Shown here: piece by piece, positions 41,922 through 51,337 of the stretch
Layout: each line of letters begins with the position of its first letter
Numbering within the stretch: the first letter of the stretch is position 1
Assembly: GCA_035295745.1 (NCBI GenBank)
Contig: DATGIL010000102.1
Coordinates: forward strand, 434,001-498,000
Direction of reading: 5' to 3'
DNA: 64,000 nt
DNA from: JAIQFL01 sp035295745
GTDB taxonomy: Bacteria > Acidobacteriota > Terriglobia > Bryobacterales > Bryobacteraceae
Made by a program: the position numbers and the translations under genes
The notes under the pieces: generated by a model
The model's input: only the letters and a program-made list of their open reading frames with translations
Databases searched by the model: none
Told to the model about the DNA's origin: nothing

Positions 41922-42566
41922 ATGCGGGTCGGTATTCTCGGTTCGGGATTGATGGGCGGAAAGCTGGGAACGATTTTCGCGCGCGCTGGACATGACGTGG
42001 TATTCAGCTACGCGCGCACCAGGTCGAAGCTCGAGCGGTTGGCGCGCGAGGCCGGAGGCACAGCGCGGGCCGGGACGCCGGCCGAGGCAGTAAAGGAAGC
42101 GGACGCCGTTTTCCTGGCGGTGAATTGGCCGCGCGTAGACGATGTTCTGAACCAGGCCGGAGATCTGTCGGGGAAGGTGCTGGTCACCTGTCTGCTCCCC
42201 ATGAACGCGGGCAATACCGGGCTTGTCATTGGTCACACCTCCTCAGGCGCGGAAGAACTCGCGAAAAAGGCTAAAAAGGCGAGGGTGGTTTCCGCTTTCA
42301 ATACCGTACCCAGCGAAGTGCTGTTTGGAGTGTTCGACGCAAGGGGCGAGGGCACGCGACCGAGTCTGGTGTACTGTGGGGATGATGAAAAAAGCAAAGG
42401 CGTCGCAGCCGAGTTGATACGGGATGCCGGTTTCACTCCAGTGGATTGCGGCCCTCTTCGAATGGCGCGGTATACCGAGCCGTTCGCACTGCTCGTTGGG
42501 CATCTCGCCTATAACGGAAGCGACGGTCCGGAGCTGTCGTACCGTTTCGAGCGGTTCCATAAGTAG
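41922..42566 (+). CDS. NADP oxidoreductase, coenzyme F420-dependent-like (214 aa)
   Basis: Rossmann protein starting VGILGSGLMGGKLGTIFARAG, the dinucleotide-binding motif, with KEADAVFLAVNWPRV and VVSAFNTVPSEV typical of the F420-dependent NADP reductase-like family. Most bacterial members probably use only NADP. ATG 41922 has GGGGAG five bases upstream; ATG 41904, directly after the previous stop, is an alternative. Same operon as the aldo/keto reductase. Confidence 0.8.
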   Translation: MRVGILGSGLMGGKLGTIFARAGHDVVFSYARTRSKLERLAREAGGTARAGTPAEAVKEADAVFLAVNWPRVDDVLNQAGDLSGKVLVTCLLPMNAGNTGLVIGHTSSGAEELAKKAKKARVVSAFNTVPSEVLFGVFDARGEGTRPSLVYCGDDEKSKGVAAELIRDAGFTPVDCGPLRMARYTEPFALLVGHLAYNGSDGPELSYRFERFHK

Positions 42567-42702
42567 CGATAGGCAGGAGTTTGGAAATGCCGTTGGACCG
42601 GCGCGACATTGATTCGGCTGCTTACAGAATCTCCGGGAAAGGCGCGCGGCTTTCTAAGGCAATCCATGAGCGGGCGGTGAGTCGCAGAAGAAGGAGGACG
42701 CA

Positions 42703-43641
42703 ATGAAAAGACGATCCTTTGTAGGAGGTGCATTCGCTGGTATGTCCACCACCAACGCATTTGCCGAGCCACAGAAACCGACGGCCGGTAACATCCCCAC
42801 GACCACCTTTGGCAAGACTGGTGTCAAGGTGAGCGTCATCGCCCAAGGCGGAGCCCGGATGGACCTCCATCCGGATATTCAAACAGCGGCGGCTCACGTT
42901 CGCCGGATGTACGATCTGGGAATCACCTACTTCGATTGCGCGCGTGCCTATTGGGACGGGCGGTCCGAAGAGGCGTATGGAATCGGTCTTGACGGCGTTC
43001 GCAAAAATGTCTTCCTGACAACGAAGACCTTAAAGCGCACGGCGAAAGAAGTGGAGCAGGACTTGGAAACCTCCCTTCTCCTGCTGAAGACGGATCATGT
43101 CGATCTCTGGCAGATGCACTCCATAGAGAATCAGGGCGACATCGAGAAGATTCTTGCTCCCGGCGGGGCAATGGAAGCATTCGAGGCTGCGAAGAAGGCC
43201 GGCAAATGCCGCTTCATCGGCTTTACGGGCCACTTCGATCCCGAAGCCCACGCCGCTTTGCTCAAGGCGTACGACCAGTGGGACACCGTGATGATGCCGC
43301 TTCACGCAGCGGACCACGCTTACCTGAGCTTTGAAAAAACGGCTCTCCCCGTGGCTAGGGAGTTTGGTGTCGGTGTCCAGGCGATCAAGGTTTTCGGCAA
43401 GGCTTTCCTGCTGCGCTCTCTGAGCCCAACGGAGTGCCTCCGGTACGTACTGAGCCAGCCGGGCGCGCACGTGGCGATCTGCGGCGCCGGCACCCAGGGA
43501 CAGATGGAAGACAACATCCGGGCTGTCCAGAATTTCAGGAAGATGACTACCGAAGAGATTTCGGATGTCCGGCAGAGGGCGATTGCCGGTTCGGGCGTGT
43601 ATACCGGACCCACGCTCGAGTACTGGAAAAAGAAGGTTTAG
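42703..43641 (+). CDS. Tat-exported aldo/keto reductase-like protein (312 aa)
   Basis: GGAGG six bases before ATG 42703. N-terminal MKRRSFVGGAFAG is a twin-arginine-type signal. The barrel has TTTFGKTGVKVSVIAQGG, FDCARAYWDG (Asp and Tyr kept), LTTKTLK (Lys) and DLWQMHSI (His), so the AKR tetrad is intact. An exported AKR must receive its cofactor with the folded protein, as Tat allows. It follows the preceding operon after a 136-bp gap. Confidence 0.85.
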   Translation: MKRRSFVGGAFAGMSTTNAFAEPQKPTAGNIPTTTFGKTGVKVSVIAQGGARMDLHPDIQTAAAHVRRMYDLGITYFDCARAYWDGRSEEAYGIGLDGVRKNVFLTTKTLKRTAKEVEQDLETSLLLLKTDHVDLWQMHSIENQGDIEKILAPGGAMEAFEAAKKAGKCRFIGFTGHFDPEAHAALLKAYDQWDTVMMPLHAADHAYLSFEKTALPVAREFGVGVQAIKVFGKAFLLRSLSPTECLRYVLSQPGAHVAICGAGTQGQMEDNIRAVQNFRKMTTEEISDVRQRAIAGSGVYTGPTLEYWKKKV

Positions 43642-43984
43642 GAGCGATTAGGAGAACGCTTGCTAACGCGCGCGGCTCGCAACGAGCCACGACTCGTGGG
43701 GGAGTGATTTTCGGAGCGATTGGGAGAACGCTTGCTAACGCGCGCGGCTCGCAACGAGCCACGACCGTGAGGGAGTGATTTTCGGAGCGATCGGGACGTC
43801 GCTTGCTTACGCGCGCGGCTCGCAACGAGCCACGACCGTGAGGGAGTGATTCTCTTGGAGCGATTGGGACGTCGCTTGCTAACGCGCGCGTCGCAACGAG
43901 CCACGACCGTGAGGGAGTGATTCCCTTGGAGCGATAGGGACATCGCTTGCTAACGCGCGCGTCTCGCAACGAGCCACGACCGTG
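43642..43984. repeat. Five-unit tandem array of about 71-bp repeats
   Basis: Units begin at about 43642, 43713, 43784, 43857 and 43928, each with GGAGCGAT, CGCTTGCTAACGCGCGC, then GGCTCGCAACGAGCC (perfect 6-bp stem, 3-base loop) and CACGACCGTGAGGGAGTGAT. The last unit is cut short and unit 5 has a variant stem. No unique spacers separate the units, so this is not CRISPR; it looks like a REP/BIME-type array directly after a stop codon. Confidence 0.85.
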
Positions 43985-44170
43985 AACTCGTGGAGTTTTC
44001 GCCAACAAGGAAAGTTCGTCGCACAGTACGCGGTGGACGACAATCAGAATTCCCTCACCACTTGGACCGTGAGAAGTCAACTGAGCTGAGGGAACGCGGC
44101 GATCATCTGGAAAGGTGGGCTCGCTCGAGGTCGAGAAACAGGTCCGCCGTGGTACTGACAAAGCGCAACG
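43985..44170. other. Intergenic sequence after the repeat array
   Basis: 186 bp between the array and the membrane-protein gene; no RNA gene or convincing promoter seen. Confidence 0.4.
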
Positions 44171-44763
44171 ATGATTCAGAGATCAATTTCGCCTAGGCAA
44201 GCCCAAAGCGTCACCTATTCCAAACTGATCCTGTGGGTCACTCCTCGCAAGGCCTTGCGCTTCTGGCTATGGGTGGTTGTGGTCTTGGGAACTCTCAGTG
44301 TTGTGTTAATGGCACACAGATGGGCTGCTCCCATCGGCGCTGCTGGCGAACTTACCGCGGCGGCCGCCATTATCGGAGCCTGGCTGGGCATTCCGGAACT
44401 TAAGTCCGTTAAGGTCTCCGACTATATCAATCGCTTCTGTAATTGGATCTTTCTGCATCGAGGATTGGGCGGCACCAGTGTCTGTCTCACTGTCTTGCTG
44501 GCCGTATTATTTTTGGCGGTTCTGTATGGTTCAATCCAGCATTACTATTACTACTATCTGATCACCAGTCTGCATCACTTTCTGGAGATCTGGTAAAGGG
44601 CAGCGGCCCGGCGGTCTACAAACTGGAAGACGGGAAGCGCCGGTACATTCCAAACGTGCAAACGTTTAATGCCATGGGATTGGACTGGAAAAGGGTGCAA
44701 ACCATTCCCGATACTCAGTTGAATAGTATCCCTCTGGGAGCGGCATTTCCATCGAAGCAATAA
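44171..44763 (+). pseudogene. Membrane protein with C-terminal 'YIP' domain, frameshifted
   Basis: The first frame (44171-44596) encodes a three-TM protein (FWLWVVVVLGTLSVVLMAH, GAAGELTAAAAIIGAWLG, VCLTVLLAVLFLAVLYG) ending HHFLEIW-stop. Directly after, in a different frame to 44763, comes SGDLVKGSGPAVYKLEDG, KRRYIPNVQTFNAMGLDW and IPLGAAFPSKQ, a short domain I recognise as a common C-terminal module. There is no start codon suited to make it a separate gene, so a one-base deletion near 44575-44600 probably split a single gene. Programmed frameshifting or sequence error are alternatives. Confidence 0.6.
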
Positions 44764-44920
44764 AATCTCGTGCACCCGGACAGGGGATTGGTGTCTGGTC
44801 TTCGGGCTGCTTGCAATTCCTGCTACGAGCAGAGAAGCAGGAAGGCACCCGGAGGAGCGCTCGTCTCATAGACACGGTCTCGCATCCTGGGACGGCCGAT
44901 GCGTGTTCTGAACCGCGCAG

Positions 44921-45952
44921 CTAAGGCTTTACGCCTCCCACTTTCGTCCGGATCCGATAAACACTGGTGCTCGCGACGATATACAGCATCTTGCCGTCCT
45001 CATCGCCCCATGCGAGGTTGGCGACTCTCTCGGGAACCGGAATCGTTCCGAGATGTTTGCCCGCGGGTGACAGAATCCAGACACCGCCGGGCCCTGAGCC
45101 CCAGAGATTTCCCGTCCGATCGACCTTAATTCCGTCGGGCCCACCAACCCCTTTCTCCCCGGTCGCGTCGAAGAGCAACTTCCCGTCGCTCACCGTACCA
45201 TCCGGCTGAACGCTGTAGCGCATCCATTTCGGCGGTCCGGAATTGGCGATGTAGAGCACCTTTTCGTCAGGAGACAACGCGATGCCATTGGGGCGCGGGA
45301 GGTCGCTGATGACGAGCTGCAGCTTGTCCCGGGCCGGCACCGCACCCGCGCGCTGATCGCGAGCTTTCGGAATGCGATAAACTCCGTTCACCTTGAGCTT
45401 CTTTTCGGGGTCGCTGTCGCCCTGCGTTGCGAGCCCATAGGGCGGATCCGTAAAGTAGAGTGACCCGTCGGAGGCGTACACCAGATCGTTGGGACTGTTC
45501 AGTGGTTGCCCCTGATACTGGTCGGCAAGGATGGTGAGGGGCGCCTTTGGATCGAGCGATTCCATGCGCCAGACGTCGCGCCCCGCATGTCCCGCCACTG
45601 TGACGCGGCCCTGCGAATCGAGCGTCATACCATTGGAGCCCGGTTCCGGTCCCGTGAATGGTTTCGATCCCTTATACCCGCTGGGATGCAGAAAGACGCT
45701 GGCTCCCTTTCCAGGGATCCACTGAATGATATTGTTCGAAGGGATCTCCGCGAAAAGGAGAGTTCCTCCACGCGTCCAGACCGGGCCTTCGGTCCACTTG
45801 TTGAATCCCGTGGCGACCCGTTCGACGCTCACATTGGTGTCGATCAGTTGATCCAGCGATGGATCCAGCTTCTGTACACCCTGGGCAAAAACGGGGCCGA
45901 GTGCTGCGATTGTAAGACTAAGGGCAATGGCGAACTTTCTCACGGACATCAT
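44921..45952 (-). CDS. Exported SMP-30/gluconolactonase-like protein (343 aa)
   Basis: Signal peptide (FAIALSLTIAALGPVFAQG), then a six-bladed propeller with the metal-site motifs of the SMP-30 family: TEGPVW (Glu), NSPNDLVY (Asn/Asp) and GGPDGIKVD (Asp). Family members hydrolyse sugar lactones with a divalent cation. It starts 15 bp downstream of the di-haem peroxidase gene, so the two are probably one transcript. Confidence 0.87.
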   Translation of the reverse strand: MMSVRKFAIALSLTIAALGPVFAQGVQKLDPSLDQLIDTNVSVERVATGFNKWTEGPVWTRGGTLLFAEIPSNNIIQWIPGKGASVFLHPSGYKGSKPFTGPEPGSNGMTLDSQGRVTVAGHAGRDVWRMESLDPKAPLTILADQYQGQPLNSPNDLVYASDGSLYFTDPPYGLATQGDSDPEKKLKVNGVYRIPKARDQRAGAVPARDKLQLVISDLPRPNGIALSPDEKVLYIANSGPPKWMRYSVQPDGTVSDGKLLFDATGEKGVGGPDGIKVDRTGNLWGSGPGGVWILSPAGKHLGTIPVPERVANLAWGDEDGKMLYIVASTSVYRIRTKVGGVKP

Positions 45953-45967
45953 TGTATACTCGCTCGC

Positions 45968-47179
45968 CTATTGCCTGTAGCCGTCGGTCAAAGTTCGCAG
46001 AAAGGCGATGATGGCTTGGATTTCGGTATCGGTGAGAGCGGGCTTGCCGCCGCGAGAGCGCCCGAACGGCGGACCCGTTTCGACGTTGCCGTGATAGGCG
46101 CGGGGTAGATCGTCGAACTTGATGATGGTCCCACCATCGGTTCTCGGATACCATCTGTCGGGCTCCGTATCGCGTTTCGAGTAGAACTCGAGGACTTCCT
46201 GGAGCGAGTGAAAAACACCGTTGTGGAAGAACGCTCCGCGCACGGCCACGTTCCTCAGTGTCGGCGTCATGAAGCGGCCGCAATATTCGGACCTGGAGCG
46301 AAAATCGGTCCGCTCCGGGCCGCAGAGTCCCAAGTCGTACCAGTTCGCATCAGCATTCGCCGGGATTTCGCGATTGCGCGGTACGCCCAGGGCGACCAGT
46401 GCGTAGTCGGTGAATTGAGGCGGAGTTCCGTTGGCGCCCCGGGTCGCGATGTGACAGCGGGCACAGGCGCCCTTCTCCGGGTCGCTGAACAAGTGCAAGC
46501 CACGCTGCTCCACGTCACTCAACACAGCTTTTCCATCAAGCCAGGCGTCGTACTTGCTGGTATACGGATAGAACTCGGTGTAGTTCTGCTGCCAGGCTTC
46601 GAACGCTTCCAGAATCGTCTCGAAAGCGGCATCTATGTTCGACCCGTTGTAAAGGCGCTTGAACTCGGACGCGTAGCTCGATTGCCAAACCTGCGCGACC
46701 ACCTGGGCAGGATTGTCGTTGGCCATTTCATCACGCGACAGCAACGGAACACGAGCCTGGTCGCGGCTCCGGTCCATTCTGCCGTCCCATGTGAGGCCAC
46801 CGGTCGGGCCACCGTCGACGCTGTCGTCGCCGGTAGTGTCGGAGTCGAAGTAATGCTCGGTGAACTGGGGCACTGCCTGGAGATACTTAAGCGATGGCAC
46901 GGCTCGCCTGCCCCATCGCCGCATGTCTTTGCCGCCCGCCTGGACTGCATCCGCGTTAGGCGGTCCGTAGGCGAAGGCTGGATCGTGGCACGACGCGCAC
47001 GAGAGCTTGCCCGAACCGGAAAGTGCGCGGTCGAAAAACATCTTCCGTCCCAATGCGGCCAGAGCCCGGACTCGCCGGTAGGCTTCGACACGAGATAATG
47101 TGGGGCCGCCTTGAGCCGTCGCAATTGCGGCCACTACAATCGACAGAAAGACGGGTTTGACGCGGCAAGCCACAGCCAT
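45968..47179 (-). CDS. Di-haem cytochrome c peroxidase / MauG-like protein (403 aa)
   Basis: Signal peptide (VKPVFLSIVVAAIATAQG) and two CxxCH motifs: LSCASCHDPAFAYG in the first haem domain and GACARCHIATRG in the second, with TPTLRNVAVRGAFFHNG typical of CcpA/MauG family proteins. These periplasmic enzymes reduce peroxide or oxidise protein or other substrates using electrons from cytochromes. First gene of a probable operon with the SMP-30-like lactonase. Confidence 0.9.
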   Translation of the reverse strand: MAVACRVKPVFLSIVVAAIATAQGGPTLSRVEAYRRVRALAALGRKMFFDRALSGSGKLSCASCHDPAFAYGPPNADAVQAGGKDMRRWGRRAVPSLKYLQAVPQFTEHYFDSDTTGDDSVDGGPTGGLTWDGRMDRSRDQARVPLLSRDEMANDNPAQVVAQVWQSSYASEFKRLYNGSNIDAAFETILEAFEAWQQNYTEFYPYTSKYDAWLDGKAVLSDVEQRGLHLFSDPEKGACARCHIATRGANGTPPQFTDYALVALGVPRNREIPANADANWYDLGLCGPERTDFRSRSEYCGRFMTPTLRNVAVRGAFFHNGVFHSLQEVLEFYSKRDTEPDRWYPRTDGGTIIKFDDLPRAYHGNVETGPPFGRSRGGKPALTDTEIQAIIAFLRTLTDGYRQ

Positions 47180-47226
47180 TCATGTTCTCATGGCCGCCCG
47201 AGGACGATTAAGATTGTAGGGAACTC

Positions 47227-48750
47227 ATGAGACCCCCCGTTCTGATTTTCGCTGTACTGGGTTGCATAGCCACTTCCTACGCGCAGAGCGCGGCAGCCGG
47301 CATCCAGGAGATCGACAACATTGTCGTGATCTTTGCGGAGAATCGCAGCTTCGATGTCCTGTACGGCACGTTCCCAGGCGCCAATGGACTGAAACAAGCT
47401 GAGGCGTCCAGCTACACGCAGCGAGACCGGAATGGCGCCATCCTTTCGGAACTACCGCCCGTCTGGCGCGGCTTGACCGCTGCCGGTGTCACGCCGCCGG
47501 TGACCGAAGCGCAGACCGCCCACCTTCCCAATAAGCCCTTTGCGATTGACGACCCAAGTGGGTTCCATACGCCGATGACTGTAGTCACCCGCGACCTGTG
47601 GCACCGCTTTTACCAGAACCAGATGCAGATCCATGGCGGCAGCAACGACCGTTTTGCTGCGTGGGCCGACTCGGGCGCGCTCGTGATGGGGCACTATGAC
47701 GGATCGAAGCTGAAAATGTGGCAGATCGCGCGGGAATACACCCTGGCCGACAATTTCTTCATGGGCGCATTCGGCAGTTCATTCCTCAACCATATCTGGC
47801 TCATCTGTGCCTGTGCCCCCAGGTATCCGAACGCCGACCAGAGCCCGGCGAAGCCCACGATTTCGGTTGTGGAGCCGGATGGTGTGACCTTGAAGATCGC
47901 GGCGGCCTCGCCCCCCTCGGCGCTCAATGGGGTGCCCAAATTCGTAAGCGATGGCAATCTCACGCCGGATTTCTACGCGGTGAACACGATGCAGCCGCCC
48001 TACCAGCCCAGTTCGAACAAAGCGGCGCCGGGCGGCGATCCGGCGATGGCCGATCCGATGAATGCGACTACGCTGCCCCCGCAGACCGATCAGACCATCG
48101 GCGACCTGCTGTCCGTCAAGGGCATCAGTTGGGCGTGGTACGGAGGAGCCTGGCAATCGGCGCTATCGGGAAAGAACGCGCTGCCGGTCCCCAACTTCCA
48201 GTTCCATCACCAGCCGTTCAATTACTTTGTGACAATGGCGCCGGGAACCGCGGAGCGCGAAAAGCACCTCAAGGATGGGGGGCTCGGAGGCGACCGGTTC
48301 CTCGCGGCGATCGATGCAGGGACGCTCGAACAGGTGACGTTCTACAAACCCCAGGGCAATTTGAACGAACATGCGGGGTACACCGACGTGCTGTCGGGAG
48401 ATGCTCACATTGCCGGTGTGGTGGCGCATTTACAGAAGAGTCCGCAGTGGAAACACATGGTGATCATCGTCACCTACGATGAGAACGGCGGTTTCTGGGA
48501 TCATGTGGCGCCTCCCAAGGGAGATCGATGGGGGCCCGGGACGCGCATTCCGGCGATCATTATCTCGCCCTTCGCGAAGAAAGGGCACGTCGATCATACC
48601 CAGTACGATACGACCTCGATCCTGCGCTTGATTACGCGGCGCTTCGGGCTGCCGGTCCTCCCCGGCATCACCGCTCGCGATGAGAAACTGCGGACCAATG
48701 GAAGCGGTCCAATGGGCGACCTGACCAACGCGCTAACTCTGGGACGCTGA
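47227..48750 (+). CDS. AcpA/phospholipase C-type phosphoesterase (507 aa)
   Basis: Signal peptide (VLIFAVLGCIATSYAQ) followed by IDNIVVIFAENRSFDVLYGT, the characteristic metal/nucleophile region of the acid phosphatase AcpA and phospholipase C superfamily, and near the end VTYDENGGFWDHV with DHTQYDTTSILRLI. Likely periplasmic or secreted phosphatase; the substrate may be phosphomonoesters or phospholipids. AGGGAA precedes ATG. Its 3' end overlaps the convergent aminotransferase gene by 18 bp. Confidence 0.88.
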   Translation: MRPPVLIFAVLGCIATSYAQSAAAGIQEIDNIVVIFAENRSFDVLYGTFPGANGLKQAEASSYTQRDRNGAILSELPPVWRGLTAAGVTPPVTEAQTAHLPNKPFAIDDPSGFHTPMTVVTRDLWHRFYQNQMQIHGGSNDRFAAWADSGALVMGHYDGSKLKMWQIAREYTLADNFFMGAFGSSFLNHIWLICACAPRYPNADQSPAKPTISVVEPDGVTLKIAAASPPSALNGVPKFVSDGNLTPDFYAVNTMQPPYQPSSNKAAPGGDPAMADPMNATTLPPQTDQTIGDLLSVKGISWAWYGGAWQSALSGKNALPVPNFQFHHQPFNYFVTMAPGTAEREKHLKDGGLGGDRFLAAIDAGTLEQVTFYKPQGNLNEHAGYTDVLSGDAHIAGVVAHLQKSPQWKHMVIIVTYDENGGFWDHVAPPKGDRWGPGTRIPAIIISPFAKKGHVDHTQYDTTSILRLITRRFGLPVLPGITARDEKLRTNGSGPMGDLTNALTLGR

Positions 48751-49887
48751 CTGTGGCTGCATGAGGTGCTGGTCATCGGCGAGACATTCGAGAAGCGCCT
48801 GTCGCAGTTCTTCCAAGTCAGCCTCGTCGTTGTAAAAATGCGGTGAGACGCGCAGCCTGCCGTGCCGTGCCGACACCAGGATCCGCCGCTCCCTCAGCGA
48901 CCGCTCCAATTCGCCAGCGTCCCGGTCCGGCAGGATTGCCGTCACGATTTGCGATTCGTCCGTGTTCACTTCCGCACCCAGGCCGCACAACATTGCTCTG
49001 GTCTTCGCTGCCAGTTCCAGTACCCGAGCTTCGATCGCGGCCGGGCCGGCCTGCAGCATCAGGTCGATCACCGCTCCCATTCCATAGAGCGACGGAAACG
49101 GCAGCATTCCGCCTTCATACTTCTCTGCCGTGTGCGCGAAAACGGGCTCGCCGTGGTTCAAGCTGTCGACGGATCTCCAACCCCGATCGCTCCGCCAACC
49201 CACCACGGTCGCCGGCAGTTGTTGCCTCAATTCCGGATCGACGTAAAGGAATCCGGCGCCATTGGCCGACAACATCCACTTGTAGGCATCGACGCAAAGC
49301 ACCGACGGCCGCACGGTCTGGATGTCGAACTGCAGTGCGCCGACGCTCTGGGAGCCGTCCACGTAGAGCAACGCACCGCGCTCCCGCAAGAACTGCGAGA
49401 TCTCTTCGAGCGGCGGACGGAAACCGGTCGCATAGTTCACTGAGCTAAGGACGGCGAGCCGCGTCCTCTCGTTTACTGCCGCATAGAACTCGGACCACGG
49501 TACCGCGCGTAAGCGGGCTCCGGAGCGCGCCAGAACCGCCGAGACATAGAGTTGATTCGGAAACTCGTCCTCGAGGGTCAGCACCTCGTCACCCGGGCGC
49601 CACGGAAGCCCCAAAACCAGAGCCGCCAGCCCCGCCGCCGCGTTGGTCACGAATGCAATGTCCGACGCCTCACAATGGATCAGCCGCGCGCACGACTCAC
49701 GAATCGCATCCATGTCGTCGAACCACGTGATGTAGTCGCTGCACGCCAATTCATCCCGGCGCGCTAAATGACGGCTCATCGCATCCGCGGCACACCGCGG
49801 CATCTGGCCAAAAGCAGCCGTATTCAGATAAGTGCAATTCGCGAGTGCGGGAAACTCCGCGCGCAGTGCCTTCCAGTCGGGGGTCAT
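48733..49887 (-). CDS. Class V aminotransferase-like PLP enzyme (384 aa)
   Basis: Fold type I PLP enzyme of the cysteine desulfurase/isopenicillin-N-epimerase group: NTAAFGQMPRCA, FVTNAAAGLAALVLG, LYVDGSQSVGALQFD (PLP Asp) and VDAYKWMLSANGAGF (Schiff-base Lys). No catalytic Cys loop of desulfurases is evident, so an epimerase, lyase or aminotransferase role is more likely; substrate unknown. ATG 49887 overlaps the decarboxylase stop (ATGA) and has GGAGG ten bases upstream. Operon partner of the decarboxylase. Confidence 0.82.
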   Translation of the reverse strand: MTPDWKALRAEFPALANCTYLNTAAFGQMPRCAADAMSRHLARRDELACSDYITWFDDMDAIRESCARLIHCEASDIAFVTNAAAGLAALVLGLPWRPGDEVLTLEDEFPNQLYVSAVLARSGARLRAVPWSEFYAAVNERTRLAVLSSVNYATGFRPPLEEISQFLRERGALLYVDGSQSVGALQFDIQTVRPSVLCVDAYKWMLSANGAGFLYVDPELRQQLPATVVGWRSDRGWRSVDSLNHGEPVFAHTAEKYEGGMLPFPSLYGMGAVIDLMLQAGPAAIEARVLELAAKTRAMLCGLGAEVNTDESQIVTAILPDRDAGELERSLRERRILVSARHGRLRVSPHFYNDEADLEELRQALLECLADDQHLMQPQSASQS

Positions 49888-51263
49888 CGTTTGCATTCCT
49901 CCGCGACCCGTTTTATGGCCGCGAGACTCAGTTCCACATCTTCCTCCGTGGTTGCCCACGAGGAGACGCTAATCCGCATGGCCGGGCGGCCGTGCCATTC
50001 GGTGCCGCCGCACCAGCAAGTGCCTTCAGACTGTACCTTCGCGATGACGGCGCGGGTGACGGCCGGTTCACCGAACGATACCAGCACCTGGTTAATCGCT
50101 ACCTCGTTCAGAATCTCATAACCCGCTGCGCGCAGCCCCGCGGCGAATCGTTGCGCATGCCGGCATGTCCGTTCGATCAGATCGGCCAGGCCTTGGCTCC
50201 CCAGCGATCGGAGCGTGGCCCACAACTCCACGCCACGTGCGCGGCGCGACATTTCCGGGTTGTAATCGGACGGCTCGCGCAATTCTCCCTGCGTAAAATA
50301 CGCCGCCGAGATCGCCATGGCTGCCCGCAGTGCGGCCGGACGCCGCACCATCGCGACTCCGCAATCGTAGCCCACGTTCAGCCACTTGTGCGCATCGGTG
50401 GCCCAGGAATCTGCAAGATCAAATCCGTCGGTGAGATGACAATACTGCGGCGAAGCCGTCGCCCACAATCCGAACGCTCCATCTACATGGACCCATGACC
50501 GCGCCTCCGCGGCCCGCCGGCAAATTGCCGCCGCCGGGTCGAACGCGCCGCTGTTCACATTGCCCGCCTGGATGCAAACGATGGTTCGATCGTCGAGGGC
50601 CGGCAAACTATCGGCGCGCATCCTCCCCTGCTCATCCACCGGCACGCGGATCACGCGCTTCCGCCCCAGCCCTAACAGTCCAAGCGCCTTCAGCAGCGAA
50701 GCATGAACCTCGTCACCGACGACCACCGTTAGCTGCGGCGCTCCGAATACGCCGTCGTTCTCCACGTCCCAGCCGGCTCGCGCCAGAAGCTCGTGCCGCG
50801 CCGCGGCCAGTCCCGTAAAGTTAGCCATGGTAGCGCCTGTGACCACCGCGCCTCCGCATCCGTCGGGAAGTCGCAGTAGTTCGCGAACCCAGTTCAGTGC
50901 CGCATCCTCCAGCGCAACGGCGACAGGCGACATCACCCGCAGCGATGCATTCTGGTCCCAAGCGCTCGACAGCCACGTAGCTGCCACCGAGGCCGGCAGC
51001 GCTCCACCGATTACGAACCCGAAGTACCGCCCGCCGGCCGTGGCGACGGTCGCTGGGGATCCGATCCGGTCCAGGGTCTCCATCAGGCTCCATGGCTCAG
51101 CGCCTTCCTCGGGAAGTTCTCCGGTGAGTTGATCCAGTTCGCGCACCGCTGCCCGATTCGGGGCGACGCGGCGCGTGCCAACACTCCTCAGATAGGCCAC
51201 CGCCAGGCGCGCTGCGGAGCCCAGCAATTCCAGATTCGCCGGCTGCATGTAAGGGGTTCCCAT
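49884..51263 (-). CDS. Group II PLP-dependent amino acid decarboxylase (459 aa)
   Basis: Pyridoxal decarboxylase family (aromatic-L-amino-acid / glutamate decarboxylase-like): VVTGATMANFTGLAAARHEL, HASLLKALGLLGLG, WVHVDGAFGLWA (PLP-ring His/Asp region) and DSWATDAHKWLNVGYDCG with the PLP Lys. It removes CO2 from an amino acid; aromatic or acidic preference cannot be decided by eye. Translation is coupled to the class V enzyme. Divergent from a MocR regulator, with a shared 74-bp control region. Confidence 0.87.
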   Translation of the reverse strand: MGTPYMQPANLELLGSAARLAVAYLRSVGTRRVAPNRAAVRELDQLTGELPEEGAEPWSLMETLDRIGSPATVATAGGRYFGFVIGGALPASVAATWLSSAWDQNASLRVMSPVAVALEDAALNWVRELLRLPDGCGGAVVTGATMANFTGLAAARHELLARAGWDVENDGVFGAPQLTVVVGDEVHASLLKALGLLGLGRKRVIRVPVDEQGRMRADSLPALDDRTIVCIQAGNVNSGAFDPAAAICRRAAEARSWVHVDGAFGLWATASPQYCHLTDGFDLADSWATDAHKWLNVGYDCGVAMVRRPAALRAAMAISAAYFTQGELREPSDYNPEMSRRARGVELWATLRSLGSQGLADLIERTCRHAQRFAAGLRAAGYEILNEVAINQVLVSFGEPAVTRAVIAKVQSEGTCWCGGTEWHGRPAMRISVSSWATTEEDVELSLAAIKRVAEECKR

Positions 51264-51291
51264 GTTGAACTCTTCGTTCCATTCTGATCCA

Positions 51292-51318
51292 AAGTGGACT
51301 TGAAAAAAAGATCCACTT
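51292..51318. promoter_or_regulatory. Inverted-repeat operator for MocR and decarboxylase genes
   Basis: AAGTGGA (51292-51298) and TCCACTT (51312-51318) are perfect 7-bp inverted half-sites 13 bp apart in the divergent region. MocR regulators typically bind such repeats next to their own promoter. The second half-site overlaps the TTG at 51317, arguing for translation from ATG 51338. Confidence 0.6.
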
Positions 51319-51337
51319 GGAACAAAATTGGACTGCC

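Noticed and set aside
43642..43984. Possible CRISPR array
   Set aside because: Repeats are contiguous 71-bp units without unique spacers, and no cas genes are nearby.
43547..44161. 204-codon minus-strand open frame with repeated RGSLRAARVSKR-like peptides
   Set aside because: The peptide repeats come from the 71-bp DNA repeat array, which also spans the end of the reductase gene. No start signal or family match.
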